Assembly (NCBI GenBank): GCA_020746105.1
Contig: CM036619.1
Coordinates: 68,995,635 to 69,059,634, forward strand
Origin: Trogon surrucura
Taxonomy: Eukaryota; Chordata; Aves; Trogoniformes; Trogonidae
DNA: 64,000 bases
Reading direction: 5' to 3'
Below are positions 14,385 through 28,352 of the stretch, piece after piece. The position numbers were made by a program, and so were the translations under genes. A model generated the notes under the pieces. That model had not been told where the DNA came from. It made no database searches and was given only the letters and a program-made list of their open reading frames with translations. Positions within the stretch are counted from its first letter, which is position 1; each line of letters opens with the position of its first letter.

Positions 14385-14411
14385 CCCCCCCCCCCCCCCC
14401 CAAAAAAAAAA
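14385..14411. repeat. C17-A10 homopolymer pair
   Basis: Seventeen consecutive C followed directly by ten A. On the minus strand this is T10G17, a run able to form G-quadruplex-type structure. Its true length may differ from the assembly because such runs are error-prone in sequencing. Confidence 0.9.
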
Positions 14412-17400
14412 GGAACTTTGCTGCTTCCCTTCCTCTCTTTCCTGCATCTCCTAATCAGTACTATGTGATTCTCCTCACTTGCCTGAGAGTCCAGGTGGAT
14501 TTGTTTAAATTCTGATTTAACTTTCTAAGTAGCTCTGAATAGTCCTTTTCTCAATATTTGCTGCTTTGGATAGTCTTAGATGCTACTTCCCCTACAGCAA
14601 GTCATTTCACACTGATTAATGGGTCCAGTGTGTTAACACTTGCCAAAAGGATGACAATAGTAGAAATGTGTAGCTCTTACAACTTCATTGTCTTCCAGAA
14701 CTTGGTGACTATAGAACACCTGAGCTGATTATTTTACTAATTTGTGTTTGATGCAACTCCTGCTGAGACCAAAAGGAATTGCACATACATATTTCGAGGC
14801 GGAAAATATCATACACATGGAAAAAAACCCATCTGTTTATCATTACAAAATTTAACTTCATATAAGTATATGAAACTGATTATCCTGTTTGCATGTCAGA
14901 CACAGAGATTAAAATTCATTCTAAGAATTTCAACCTTACAGGATCTCTGCTTTCTTAGAAGGTGTCTTACCATAGCCTACTATTTGAAAAAAGGTGGAGA
15001 AATATTGTATTGAATACATATGTTTTGAATATTAGATAATCACAGCTTACTTTAAAATCAATGTATAGATTTATTTTCAGCATTAGAAGTTAATTTTTTT
15101 AATTATTTTTATAGAATATCTGTTTTACATATAGAATTATTCTGATACCTGTTATTATTCAAGTATTTAAAAATTTTGACCTAAATAAACATGTTATGGA
15201 ATTGGATCCAAAATGATCGTTAATTTTGAGATTTTTTGTTGAGTTTTTTCCCATTCTTAAATATTATGCATATTATTATCATGGAATAGACTGAATAAAT
15301 ATGATAGTGTTAAAAAAAATCATCATAAGCCTTGTATTCAAAAATGAATATACATATACAGGCAGTAAAATTTGCCAGTGGTGCATGAAAAAACTTATAT
15401 GTTAAACTCTTTACATCTACTTTTATGTTACTATATATTCATTAATTAACGAGCAAGAGCAAAAAATGTACAAAGTTGATGAAAGGTTTACAGACCTAGT
15501 GACCTATCCCAACCTCAAGGATTAGTATGGAAACTGTGTGTGACTGCAAATTATTACACTAGCCTTATGAGGATAATGATTTCCCACCTTCCATCGTGCT
15601 GCATTGTTATCCATAAGCTCCCAAAGGTCCTTAAGCTTGTTAATAACCATTATAGATGTGCAACGAAGTGAATCAAGACTAAAATGAACTCACCTGAGCC
15701 TAAGTAGATTAACCCTGTCCAAGTCTGGTGATGTCCATATAAATTTATCTGGAGCTCCTTCCATCAACAAATAGAAAAGTGCAATAAAGCGATAAAACAA
15801 GGGTATATTTTATCAGTTCTTTAAAAAGTAACTGCAGGAAATTATGCAGGGCAGAAATTCCAGAATCACTAGTTAAACTGTGAAAGAAGGCCATCTTTTC
15901 CTAGTGGGGACATATCTGAGCTCCTGGGATTATATTTCATATGTGTGTAACACTTAGCATTCTTGAGTCCTGCTCACAGGCTGAGGGCACTGTGACTTGT
16001 AATCTGACTGCAAAAATGAGAATTAAACAAAGCTGGATATCTTCTGTATTAGTTAATTCATGAAAAATAATTGAAGAGATGATGTGTGCAAAAAAAAGGG
16101 AAGAAACACTCCTACTCAAAATAAAGTGCAAGTAGCAATTTCTGAGAATTTTATGGTGGCTTTATATTTCTGAAGAAAGAGTACAAATCTTGAATTTGTT
16201 GTATTTTAGAAGGAAATCAAAACATGTTTATAACATAGTCTGCTAGGCTTCATAGACAATATTTAAATCAAAAAGATAAAATGCACTTAAACATACCACC
16301 AGTGGGATTTCACATAGAGCTTAATATTTTATTTTTACATGTATTTAAATCACAGTATTTCTTCATTAAATGAACATATAAATATGCCATGATGTAGTTT
16401 GTAGAAATCCTGATCTAATGTACCAAATGTCAGATTTATAATTATTTTATTATATGTTGTTACAGAATGTGGAAGAGGTGGAGTTTAATGGGAAATTTAG
16501 AAGTGGAAATCGTATTTTGATATTTGAAATGGATAATGAAGAAAGAGCAAGTTTATGATGGTTCTTAGATGAGCACTGGAAAGAGACAATAGAATTAGAT
16601 TACTGAGTCCTGACCACAATGACATCTGTATTTGATGTTGAAAGACATGACAGGTGGACTTTGCAAAGTGTAATGTGAGTCCCAGAAGTGACGGATAAGT
16701 ATAGAAGTAATATTTCAGACAAGAATGGTCATTTTGACCTTAAAAAACCAGATCAGTAATTAGGCAGGAAATCACCCTCCATGATATCTTAGGCAGCAGC
16801 AGCTGTGTTATTCCAAAATAAATAAGATTCATTATCTAGATATAATCTGTATTGTGTATGTGAAGAGGAGAAATATCAGACAAGGACAGGGAAGAGAAAT
16901 CTGGACCTAGAAGGAAGGCATGGTATATTCATCTGTTGTCATGGAGAAAGAAGAATGGAGTGATCTGGAAGAAAAGAGAAGACACAAATTTGTTATACTG
17001 TTGTCAAAACCAGAGCATACAGTGAATGAAGGAGAGGAATAAGAAGAACTATTTCAGTTATGGGACTGAGTACACAGCAAGTGATAATAAAATTAACACA
17101 GAAGCAGGTTGTTAGAGACCAGACTTAAAGAATGAAAAGGAAAAGCCTCAGAAAGAGGACCCCAAAGAGATCTCTGAAGAAATATCTTAGAGGAAGCCTC
17201 TCATATTGTTGGATTATTGGCATCATGTGTGTGTGGAAGCAGAGAGAGGGAGACCACTATTCTCTTTAACAGAAAAATCCAGCATCAAGAAATATTGTTC
17301 ACAATGGACTAAACAGAGACAACCTGAAGCAAATGCCCCTGCCATCCAAACTGCATGACTTCTTGGAGATTTATGTTGTGCTCCGTTTCTTGTGCTCTTC

Positions 17401-20400
17401 CCCATTTATACAGGCTGTTGAGGAAAGATAATGTTGGAGTGATGTTATGCCAAGAACACAAGCACTTTGATTTCCATTAAGAGTTGAAGCCAGCACAACA
17501 GCAGAAGAAAAACATCTAGACGCAAAGGTATCTCTTGATACAAATGATTCAACAGGTTCTGCTATAGAAACTGCTTGTTTTCACTCCTTTAGTTCAGTTG
17601 TTGATTTTGGCTTACATTCCTATTTATTCTCCTGCTGCACCTCTGCCTTCTTATTCTCATCCAATATTCTTATTAGATTGATGAGCAAACAGACTTTCGA
17701 TCCTATGCAACATCCTTAGCCTTTACACGACTGTCTGTTTTGTCTGTGTAGGTGATAGGTATTTTAACCAACGTCAGAGAAACACACAGGTATTTAGAGA
17801 ATAAAAAGAAGCAGAAAAATCTGCTTTTACCTGTAATTATCTGGTCTGCCCTTTCCTTAGTTCTAGTACCCTTTCAGAAAAGGCTCAAAAACAGAAGATG
17901 GCAATGCCAACTTTTCAGATGGTTTTCAAACATTCATGGGAAAGCAATTAAAAATAAGATCATGGAGATGAGAACTAAAATCATGCAAAACCAACTACTT
18001 CCAGGGAAGGAAAAAAAAAAACTTTTGCTGTTCATTTTATAGAAGATAAAATATGAGAGTTTTGTTTGTTTGTTTTTCCATTTTACTTCATTTGGTTTTA
18101 TCTCATCTATCTCAATATTATGATATTTTCTGATTCCCTAGAATAAAACCTGCCAGAACCAGAGTTCCAGTTTCCTATGTTCCACTGTTGTTTTTCCCCA
18201 CTGAGCAGCAAGAGTTCAGACAGATGTATGTAATAAATTCAGAAATGTTGATCTGCACTACAGATGAAAGCCTGAATAACAGTACAGTCATAAACCTGAA
18301 ACTTTTCATACCATGCAAGCAGCCTGCACCATATTTTACTCCACACTTCAAGATATATCACAATGACAGATTTTCTAATGTCAGGATATCGTATCAAAAG
18401 AATTCAAAGAAGTTTCTCAGCAGTTGCTGTTAAAATAGTTGCAATTGACTTATAAAGCTGTCTGAATCATAGTAGTTTTCCCAACTTCTTATGCTTTTGC
18501 AGTACTTTTTTGTTAGTGAAAAATCAGATTCAGAACAATCCAACCAATATATTCAAACACTCTACAAGACTGCTAAAGATAATGTTCATAGCAATAAAGC
18601 AAACTGAAAGTTTATAGCGACAAAAGTATGTAAACAGAACTTTGAGAAGGTAAGTGGTTTTTATTCAGACTTTCCAAAACACACACGTTTTTTACTTTAT
18701 AAACATGTACTTAAAGTCCTAAAAAAAGGTGGCTTGACAGTTCTGACCAAGGTCATAATCAACATCAGTACCTGTCAAAGCAGCTCCCAGCAAAGCCAGG
18801 GAGAAACTCTGACACTCCTGAGGCCCCCAGTTCTTCCCTTTCACTCAGCTTTCCTGTTTCAAATCACTTCACTTTGTGAAACAGTATTTTCTATCCTTTC
18901 TATTGCAACTTTGACATTCTTCTTAAAAAAATTTACATGAACAATAAGAATATTTTCCTCAACTTCCCCATAAGCATTGCAAATCGCCAAAAGGGAAGCT
19001 AGAATGCAAATACTGACAAATAGTTTCTTCTTCCCTTTTCCACAGGTAACTTACTTTATAGCTGCTCTGTATGCAAGAGGTTGTAAAGTCAACATCCATG
19101 GAAAACTTCTGAGGTACTTTTAGCAAATACACTATAGAGCTTTATCAGTCACAGCAGGCAGATACAATTGTAAACATGTTTAGTTTGGAAAAGAAACAGC
19201 TTGGCTAATGATTGAGATAAATATTGGTTTGCGTTTTTAACATTTACTTTGTACTAATAGACTGTTTCATTTCATAAGCATATAAGCAATCATGGTAAAG
19301 TTATGGCAGGACTACAGTATACTGGCATATTTATTCCTTGAAGTTCCCCAATCAAAGACAAAACTCAGTTGTTTGCTTTGATAGTTATTTAATGATGTGA
19401 GCCCAGACTGGACTTGCGTCAACCTCTGGTATTTCACAGAGCAGTGAGTTTCCTTTGAAACGGAGCAATATAAACACGCTTTCAGGTGTTGTATAAATAG
19501 CAAAACAGTAACGCATAATATTTTTTTAAATTAGCACAGTGTTAATAATTGATGGGGGATGGGGTCATATATAGGTTACCTGGCATAAAAACACAGCTAT
19601 TTCAAGATACGCAGGAAAATGCATAACACAAGTTACAAATGTGCAAAATACATAATAGAATAATCAAGATTGTTTAGAACTATCCCTAGATATCTGAAAA
19701 ATAATTAGAAAATACTTCAACAATATATTGATACACATTGTCTTTCCCAAAATGACTTTTTTACCTTACCAGCCATATCATGACCATAGATATGTTACGG
19801 TATTAGAGCCAACAATTCTGAGATCTTAGATGTTTCATGTACTCACTACTTGTATTTTGATATGGGTGTTCTTGCTGCTTGTTTGCAAGCATTTTCAATT
19901 TCCATACTCTTTCTAAAGTGAATCAAGACCACTTCAGTCAATCAAGGTAAAAGTTGGAAAAATACGTTAGTAACCAATGACTGATGAAAGAAACAATTAA
20001 TAGACAAATGACACTGTGGTGTTGTTGTATAACTACAATTTAGTTATGATATTTAAATTTCTGTGTTCTCTGTAACGAACATTGGCTACTGTCTACTGAA
20101 GGCAATTTAGTCCATATGCTCACAGCCTCACTCACACACCATTTGTCTAATGTTGAGAAGATGCATAAATTGAACTAGATACTGTCATTACTAAAATTAA
20201 GAGTAAAGGACTAATGTGAGTGTTATTTGACAGCATAATAATTACCCTGACGGAAAAGGAATATCAGTCAAACTGAGACTGTTCAAAAGTGCCCGGGAAC
20301 TTATTTTGGAGACAGTTTTCAGAAGTGAGGCAGCACATATATTTGTCTCTTGCTGTAAAACTAGAATTACAGGGATCAAATGGAACAAGAAAGATAAATT

Positions 20401-23400
20401 CCAACAGAAAAAACACTTTTCAGAAATTATTAGAAAATTTAGTGTGATAAATTCCCTCTTTGTCTGTTCACCCAACCTACAGAAATGTCTTCCCTCACCC
20501 AAAATGCTCCTACCTGTTTACCTACATCCCAAGCTGTTCAGGCCCTTTCCTTCCACCCATTATACCAACACAGCTCACTACCTTCTTCCTCAGCCTGGTG
20601 AGACAGCATTTGCCATGCTCAGAAGCCAATTCTCAAAAAGTTGTCTCAAAAGTCTTTCCCAGATGCCAGCGACAGCTCCTTGGCTGTCCAGAAAAAGAGA
20701 AGCAGGAAATGTCTGGCTCCATTTTAGGAGGCAAGAAAACAGGAAGAGATGGAAAATAAAATAGCTGTACAGATTGCCATGAAGTTCCCTGTGAAGAATC
20801 AAAGTGCAAGAGTATGTGAGGAGCTATTGGAATTGGGACACAGACCTTCAGGCAATACCGCATCATAAAGTCAGATGAAAGGGAAGTAAGAGAAAAAGAG
20901 GAGCTCCAGATCAGAACTGCAATGCCAGACTGCTGCACTGCTCATGTAGCAGGAGTCTGACCTGAGTGGTCCAAGCAGAAAGCCCACTCTTGGCTTACTT
21001 CATCTTTGGCTTAGACGGTAAGAACAAGATTTCTAGGCCATGCTAAAGGGAACAGGTAGAGAATGGGGGCTAATTGCAGGGACAGTCAACAGAGCTTGCT
21101 CCTTGACTACATCCAGGTTCCTCCTTGCCAGACTCATTCTACTTTTCAAGACAAAGATACTATTTCATGTGGGTTTCTCTAAGCTTTGGGCAGTATTTCT
21201 CCTAGAACAGATTTTTTTGTCTTGTGCTTTTCTGATGCTTCTTCTCTTGTTGCTCTTGTGACCCAGCCTCTAGCAGTTCCTCAACAGGAGAAAATTGTTC
21301 TTTCCATCTTACAAGATATATCCCACCAAATGCTTGCAGAGACATGAAGCAGTTGCTCTTGCTATCCGTCTTCTGAACACTAAGTCAATTCAGAGATGGT
21401 ACACTTCCTATATCATCTCCTCAAAATTTTTATTTCTACATCTTAATCTTCTGCCTGTCTTGCTCTTCACTGCCACTAACACTAAGGTTGTACAAGGAAG
21501 TACTACAAAAATAGAATAATTAAATGACTGTTGCTACAAAGGGCATCTCCCACAATTATGAAGGTTTGCTTTAGGCAATAGTCTTCAAGGTTTTCTGAAA
21601 AAGAAGTTGCTAGTAAATGTAAAACTTTCTCAATGTTTTGTGTATCTAAAAAGTTATGTCTATTATTCCTGAATCTGAGAAAAATGCTAAGTGATTTTTT
21701 TTTTTATTTTCAAACCACAAATGCTTCTGTCTTCATCCAACTAAATCCCTAGTTTGATCATGTCCAGTTCAGCTCAGTGTAAAATAAAACACTCCATCTT
21801 TAAGAACTTTCACTCTACTAAATACATCTGATCTAACACTGGAGGCAGCTTGAAGTAATATTCCTTACCATAAAGAATTATTGACACTGTCTAAAATAGT
21901 CTTGCATTTGTGGCCTGCTCACCAGGATTAGCACATTTGACAAAGACAATGAGACTAGATCGACATGAAAAAAAAAACACCTGTGGGTCCTAAATTGCAA
22001 AATATCCAGAGAGAAACTGGACTCTGTTTTATACTATCCAAGTACAATGCAAAGTTCAGCAAAGTTCAGTCTACATATTTTACAAAATTATTAGAAGAGT
22101 TTGATATCCATAAAGTTGAGATTAACTTAATAAAGTTTTTACATCTTCTACATTCAGCATATTAGCTAATAAGTGGCTCAACACTTTAAAAGCCTTTTGT
22201 AAAGAAATATATACAATATATATGCACTTCTATAGGCAGAAGAGCAAAAAATTGACCATAAATTATATACATTCACTTTCAGGAATATTCCACTACAGTT
22301 CCAGCACTAGTGTTAGGTGTCAGGTAGAAGTCCAACTGGCATATCCATTGTGTATCCACCAGAGGTTATTGTCATGCAATGCATTACAGTTTTTCAATCA
22401 GTTCCATGCCATAGCCCTGACAGATAAGGACTTGTGCTTGATGTAAGCTGTTCTCTGACTGCCAGCTCCATGGCATATTTTTCTAGGAATGACTTTCATC
22501 TGCACTGACAACCAAAATATAGTGAACAATGTTGTTACACTTCTGAGATGAGAGTGAAAAGGCTATGTGTGAAGTGCCAGTCAGAAACAGAAGAATACAC
22601 ATTACTTAATGTCACTTACAAATCTAAAACACTTAGGAAATACTATAATGATACCCTCATCAGTAGGAGGGTGAGCATAAGCTTCACAAAGTAATTTAGT
22701 ATTTTTTGAACAAAAAAAAAGTCAGCAAACAGCACAGGACAGGGGTCAATGTGAGTAATCTTAATGAAGAAACACTTATTTCTGCCCTTGGAATCAATAT
22801 TAAAATTATACTGTGCCATCCCAAACACACACTTCTCAGACCTGCTAACTCCTCCCCTTGACAAGTGGGACTTCCAGATTGGCATCTATACTCATCCAAA
22901 GTCTTTTGGTTGCATGGTGAGTGAACTAATTCATCCAAAGATTTCTGAATTCCATAAGCATCCTGCAGTATATTCCCTAAAACGTGTGAATTCCACAAAA
23001 AAAAACCCCAAAACTATGCTATGAACACTAAAGATGGCAAAACAAGTTTTTCAGATTTTAGAAGATACTAGAACATCCAGACTTAATTTACCTCCTTGAC
23101 ACACCACGAAAATGTTAATATGTAGTGATATGACCTTAGATTGAACATAGACTAAAGAGATACCTTCCAAAAAACTTTATCTACACACACATTGAAAACT
23201 ACTCAGAGACAATTAAGAACAGGCATACAGGAATGCGTCCAGTTCTAGAAAACATAATGGACATTAAAGGAGTTGTTTAGCTCTATTTAGATACAGGGGA
23301 GTAACAGTCACAGTAGAAAATACACAAAACCATTTCTCTCTGTATTAATGGACCTAAAATGGTGAAGAGATGACTGTTGAGCATGTAGGAAGGCAAAAAA

Positions 23401-24762
23401 GAGCCTATGGTCATCATTAAATAGTGGTATTTAATGTTCCTCCATTTCTTCTGTCCTTCATTTGCCTGCCCATTTCTTGTATTGCAAGGCCTCTTCTTTT
23501 ACTCTGATGGTGCTCTTACCATTAGTGAATGTTCTTCAGTTCTGGCATTTATCTAATGAGGAAGTCTATGTCTGGGCTAAACAGGTCTGGTTTTCTTCCT
23601 AGTGGAACTCATGCTTCCTGTCTATGTCATCATTTCTGACATTTGGCTTATTCTTCAAATCTTAGATTGTTTCAGCACACAGGAGCTCGACACTTTATTT
23701 TCAGTAGTGATTGACAAAACCCATCGTACACTCTCACTAGTTAATCCAACCCATTTGATGATGCTTCCTGAGTTCATTCTTGCACATTTTTTTTGGTTTT
23801 TTGTACACTCCTAACTCTCCTGCAGCAATTTCTCCTTGTAATATATGGATAGTTTATTGTCTTCCATGTAAAAAAAAAATTTGCCTTTAATCTGCTTGCC
23901 TACCTAGTATGTTACTTGCAGCTCTGAGCTAAATAAAGTTCTATACTATACTCATACTAAAATTAATCTCCATCCTGTATCCTCTCAAACAATAAATCAA
24001 AACCACCCTCATCCAAATGATTAGTAACACCTTCCCAGTCAAACCTTCAAACTGGTATACTCACTCTTCTCCTTATTTCGACATAATTATTACTACCTTT
24101 GTTTTCATTATCAGATATCAAGAGAAAAAAACAAACAAAACTTGCTTCTACAGGAAATTACAAAATCTCTCATAAAAAGTAATTCTTAAGTTTATATCTT
24201 GACGTGAATAAAAGTGCTGGATTTGAATCACCAAAACAACTTTAAAAATTAGATCAAATCACAACCATTCAAAAGTTCAAATAATAAATTTGCATGAATG
24301 ATTTCAATCTCTGACAGACAATCCAAACTCAGGCCAACAGACACAGTATAAAAACAAGCGACCACAGAATCATATCTAGACTTGAACCTTAGGCTTATAT
24401 CCTGTCTTTAGCTACAACAAACTTAAGAAATAATCAACTGAATTTTGATAAACCCATTTTGCTCTTCTAAAAGACTCACTGTGTAACTAAACTATTTATT
24501 ATTTTAATATCATAGGCAAAACAATCAAATTAAAAAATCAGCTATAATTTCAGTTTGCTATAATTTTTAGTATTTCACACATTCTCTCTAAATACTTACT
24601 TGTAAACAAGAAGTTTTTTTAAAATAAAATAATCTTAGGCAATATTTTTTTTACATCAGTATAAGTCATGCCTTGAAAGAACTATGTTTCTATACTTACA
24701 TGGGTTTTTTGCCTTTTCCTCTAGATTTATGTAGATTCTCAAATTCCTTCACAGTACCTTAT
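14412..24762. other. Long AT-rich single-copy stretch, no gene seen
   Basis: Over 10 kb without a repeat I recognise and without a credible exon. The largest open frame (20,306-20,764, + strand, 152 codons) lies in a locally GC-richer patch where all frames are more open (an overlapping 99-codon frame on the same strand and a 101-codon frame on the other). It has no domain, signal peptide or repeat structure, so I do not call it a gene. This stretch is a reasonable place for distant regulatory DNA, but the sequence alone does not show any. Confidence 0.55.
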
Positions 24763-24772
24763 TCTCGCGAGA
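24763..24772. promoter_or_regulatory. TCTCGCGAGA palindrome (CGCG promoter-type motif)
   Basis: A perfect 10-bp TCTCGCGAGA stands in AT-rich surroundings where CpG is scarce. This motif is known from vertebrate housekeeping promoters and open chromatin. There is no CpG island or obvious exon beside it, so its activity here is unproven. Confidence 0.3.
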
Positions 24773-27700
24773 TTTCACTGCTTCTACTTCTCTGCAATGT
24801 AGTAAATGTGAAAGCTGACCCCACAGGTCTTAAATAGGTGCCCTTTGCTTTTATACTAGTCATGAAAATCACAATTGCTGTAATAATTTGCTCCTAGCAG
24901 TAGCCTAGCAGCTGTCTAAATTTACAAGGTCAGTTCCAGCACAACCTAAGCCAAACTTTTTAGAGACCTCAGGGTCAGGTTTCAAATAACTGCACATTCC
25001 TACTTTAACCAAAAGTAATCCCTGAGACTCAGCACACTTTAAAGATGAATGTTCATCTCTTCTCACATTTGAAACTTCAAAGGCCCAATTACTACTGGGC
25101 TGACATGGGCTGTTTCATGATACTTCCTGTGCAAAGTGCTACCTCTCTGCACTCTGTGTTTCTGATGCTTCTGTTATCGCTGGTGAGTTTCTCTTAGGCA
25201 ACACAAAATTCAATACCAGGTTTCCTCTCACTTCTTCCTTGCACTTGTTAAAAGCAATTACTGTTAGTATCCATATTTGAACTTTGAGTTCTCTTTCCGG
25301 GATTGTTTATGTTCTTTACGATGGCTACATTAATCACCAGCTCTTGGGTTATCTTACAGTCAAAACTATTGGAAACACCTGGCTGGAAGATAAAAACGAA
25401 AGTCGTGCTACCAAAAATATCAGGATCAAGCTCAAGATAATACTACTATAACGCTGCCTATACGCAATTTGTGTTCAGGGAAAACATCGACAAAACTAAT
25501 GAATTGACTAAAAGATAACGTACATCCTGGTAACAGCAAAGATCTTCAATGTATATATGTGTATTGTTACTGGGAGAATGTCAATTGCTATTTTCATTTC
25601 CATTCAAGTGATTTAAAAAATATTTAATATGGAGAAACTCAAGTGTAAAAATTCACATCAGGCACAGATGTAAATCACACATATTTTGCTTAAAACTTTT
25701 CTTCCTTAAGTGGTTAATTTGGACAATATTAACTTATCCTTCTGGTTTCAAATCACAACTTTATTATTCTTCATTTACTATCAATATTTGATTTTTTAAA
25801 TAATCCTGTGTGATATGTTATACACAAAAGATCATGGTTAATTCATTAATCCATTATCTGACAGAAAAGGAGAGCAATCCCAGCATAGTCAGTTCTTGAA
25901 AAGAACCATAAATTCATAGGATAGATGTGATTGGTTGGGAGTGAGTAGAATGGAAAGGATAAGACTCCTTGCATTAAGTAGTTATATTTTTTTTTCATTT
26001 TTATTTCAGTGCAACATTATTTAACAGAATAAGGTACAAGGATATAATTTGTACTGCAAGGTTCACTTAAATAACCAACTATTACTTCTGAACTGTGTTT
26101 CAAAAGATGTGAAGACTTATAACGAAGCTTAAACCTAATACAATTGCAACAAATTTGAAAGTTCAGTTGTGTCTTAATATTAACCCGCAATCTTGAAATT
26201 GTTTGTCCTCTCTAAGAAAAAAATCAGTGAAATCATTCCCAGTAACTTAATACCCTTAAATGGTTTATACTAAAATGGTTTGCTCTCCTTTCAGGGATTT
26301 ACCTTAATGATACCATTCCAAAGGAGTCTGGTTTAGATCAAACTGGGTTAAAGATCATGACTGTCAAAAGATGATGTCACTTAGATTCCATTACTAATAA
26401 AAACAGGGGTCATTTTGAGTACAGAAACAGATTGATATTCATGCTTTCTTTACCTCTAATACCCCATACATTAAGAAGTCATGCATTACAAAGGTAAATT
26501 TTAGCCCATTGCAAGCACAGTTCAACAACATAGTACATCAACAACCTATTCACAGTTGTTTAGCACCATGAATTCTAAAATATACTGCAAGAAACATCCA
26601 AAATAAATTTCCACATTTGAAATCATCCTTCCTAGCAGATTCTAATTTCTAATTTTTAAAAAAAATTAAGGGTGGAGGTGCAAAAATCACATATTTATTC
26701 TATCTATCCATACAGATCTAAATACAAACATAGTAAATGCAGCCACTAAGTACAATGTCTATGAAATCCAGTTAGAATAAGCTAAGTTCGAAAGGCTAAA
26801 AATTTATAACACATTTACAGTAGTTCAACAGCAATTCTTTCCTCACTTTATCTATTTTTTATTTTGTAGTTCCCAGTGCTGTGCCTGGAATTTTCCATAA
26901 CTATTCAACTTTCACTTCTGCCTAGAAAGCATTACAGATACAAAATATTTGCAAGAATAGCAAAATAAAGCAAGTTTATCCACTTGCAATGAGGGACTGC
27001 ATTTATCATTTTAAGTGAGAAACAATAGAAGCCTCATTAAACAAAGGAGTATTGGCCACCATGGTTATACCCAAGTTGCATGAAATGGTAAATTTCAATG
27101 AAATCTCTAAGAAGCAAGAACAAAAGAAAACTCCACAATTTTCATTACAGGTTTAGGTCTTGCCATCTACAGTCTAATATATGAAACGAAAAACAGGCCC
27201 AGAAGACTGAGGACTTGATAAATGTTAAAATAGATATGTATCAACCTATGGTGGCATTCAGTCTGCATGTTTAGGATCCTACTCATCAACTCCTGCTTGC
27301 CTGATTTCACGATTTTAACAGTTAAAATCCAGATAAATCTATTCAATGTTCAGAAAATATTCAGAACTAATCCATATCACTAGCCAAGATTTCAATTACT
27401 TTTGTGTGTAATGGTAATCTTAGTAGGAACCACTAGATGGTAGTATGAGAGACAGTGCAAACACTTCTCCTCCTTGGCTGTTTGTGGGTACCTCCTGAAA
27501 AATCTGCTTTTTGTTAGCTGTGACACAAGTCAGTATGAAATGCTATGGTTCTTCTCTGTATCCATCTGTATTTCCCACTGATTGATAGTTACAGCAAACT
27601 TAACTTAAACATTACCTACTACCAAAACATTTAATCAAAAATATGTTGTAATGTGTTCTTCCACAGCCTGTCTCCAAATATTCAAACAGTGCTAAACATA

Positions 27701-28226
27701 TTACTCTTTGATTTCTCCTTTTACTCTTTCTTTTACATATTTTTCCATCCCAAGACTCCTGTGGCTGCTTTATTTTCAAGGTTTCTTTCAAATTAATTTC
27801 TGCTGTCTATTCTGTAAGATGCAAAGGAATTAAAATAAGAAAGAACAGATAACCATTTGTCAAAAGTGAGTCATTGTATTCTGAAACCTGAATTTTTTCC
27901 TATTTTCCTTTTTTTTTTCTCATCCTTTTACTGTAAAATATCCTCAAAAAATTGTTTTTTTTTTTTTGTTTCTGAGATTTCAGAATCACTTACAAAAACT
28001 AGTATTAATATAAGGATACTGTTTAGAAACAAAACTTTTCACAAGGGAATGTTCTGCTTAAAATTCAAGGGCGGTATAAATATATTTAAATGAACACTTT
28101 ATACTATACATTGCGGATAAAATGTTTAACTTGCACTTAAATTAATGTGCCATATGGAGAATTGCACAAAGTTCATCCTAAAATGGATAAACCAACCTTT
28201 GGAAAAAAATAAACACTGCCAGATAG
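24773..28226. other. AT-rich single-copy DNA, no gene seen
   Basis: No credible exon or known repeat. One CTCF-like core (CCACTAGATGGTA, 27,430-27,442) is listed separately. A T-rich run lies at about 27,908-27,970. Confidence 0.5.
27430..27443 (+). promoter_or_regulatory. CTCF-like core motif, forward
   Basis: CCACTAGATGGTA agrees with the CTCF core CCASYAGRKGGCR except for a T at the last C. A single core match of this quality arises often by chance in 64 kb, so occupancy is only possible. Confidence 0.22.
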
Positions 28227-28352
28227 TTCACAGGTTGAGTCAGCTATACAACCTGTTGAAACACATGAATTACCTGCTGAATCAGATATTTAATCTACTA
28301 AATCAAAGTTAACACCTACTGAGTCAAGCACAGCACCTAGTAGAAAATTATT
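28227..28352 (+). repeat. Degenerate 21-bp tandem repeat, six units
   Basis: Six head-to-tail units of exactly 21 bases begin at 28,227, 28,248, 28,269, 28,290, 28,311 and 28,332 with no gaps between them. The shared core is close to NNNACCTRCTGARTCANNNNN; the first and last units are weakest. Because 21 is a multiple of three, one forward frame repeats a 7-residue pattern like P-(V/A/T)-E-(S/T)-x-x-x, interrupted by a stop in the fourth unit. It could be an old minisatellite or the remains of a repetitive coding exon. I do not recognise a family. Confidence 0.65.

Noticed and set aside
20306-20938. Overlapping open frames of 152, 99 and 101 codons on both strands
   Set aside because: All frames are open because the patch is locally GC-richer; no motif, signal peptide, splice context or codon pattern supports a gene.
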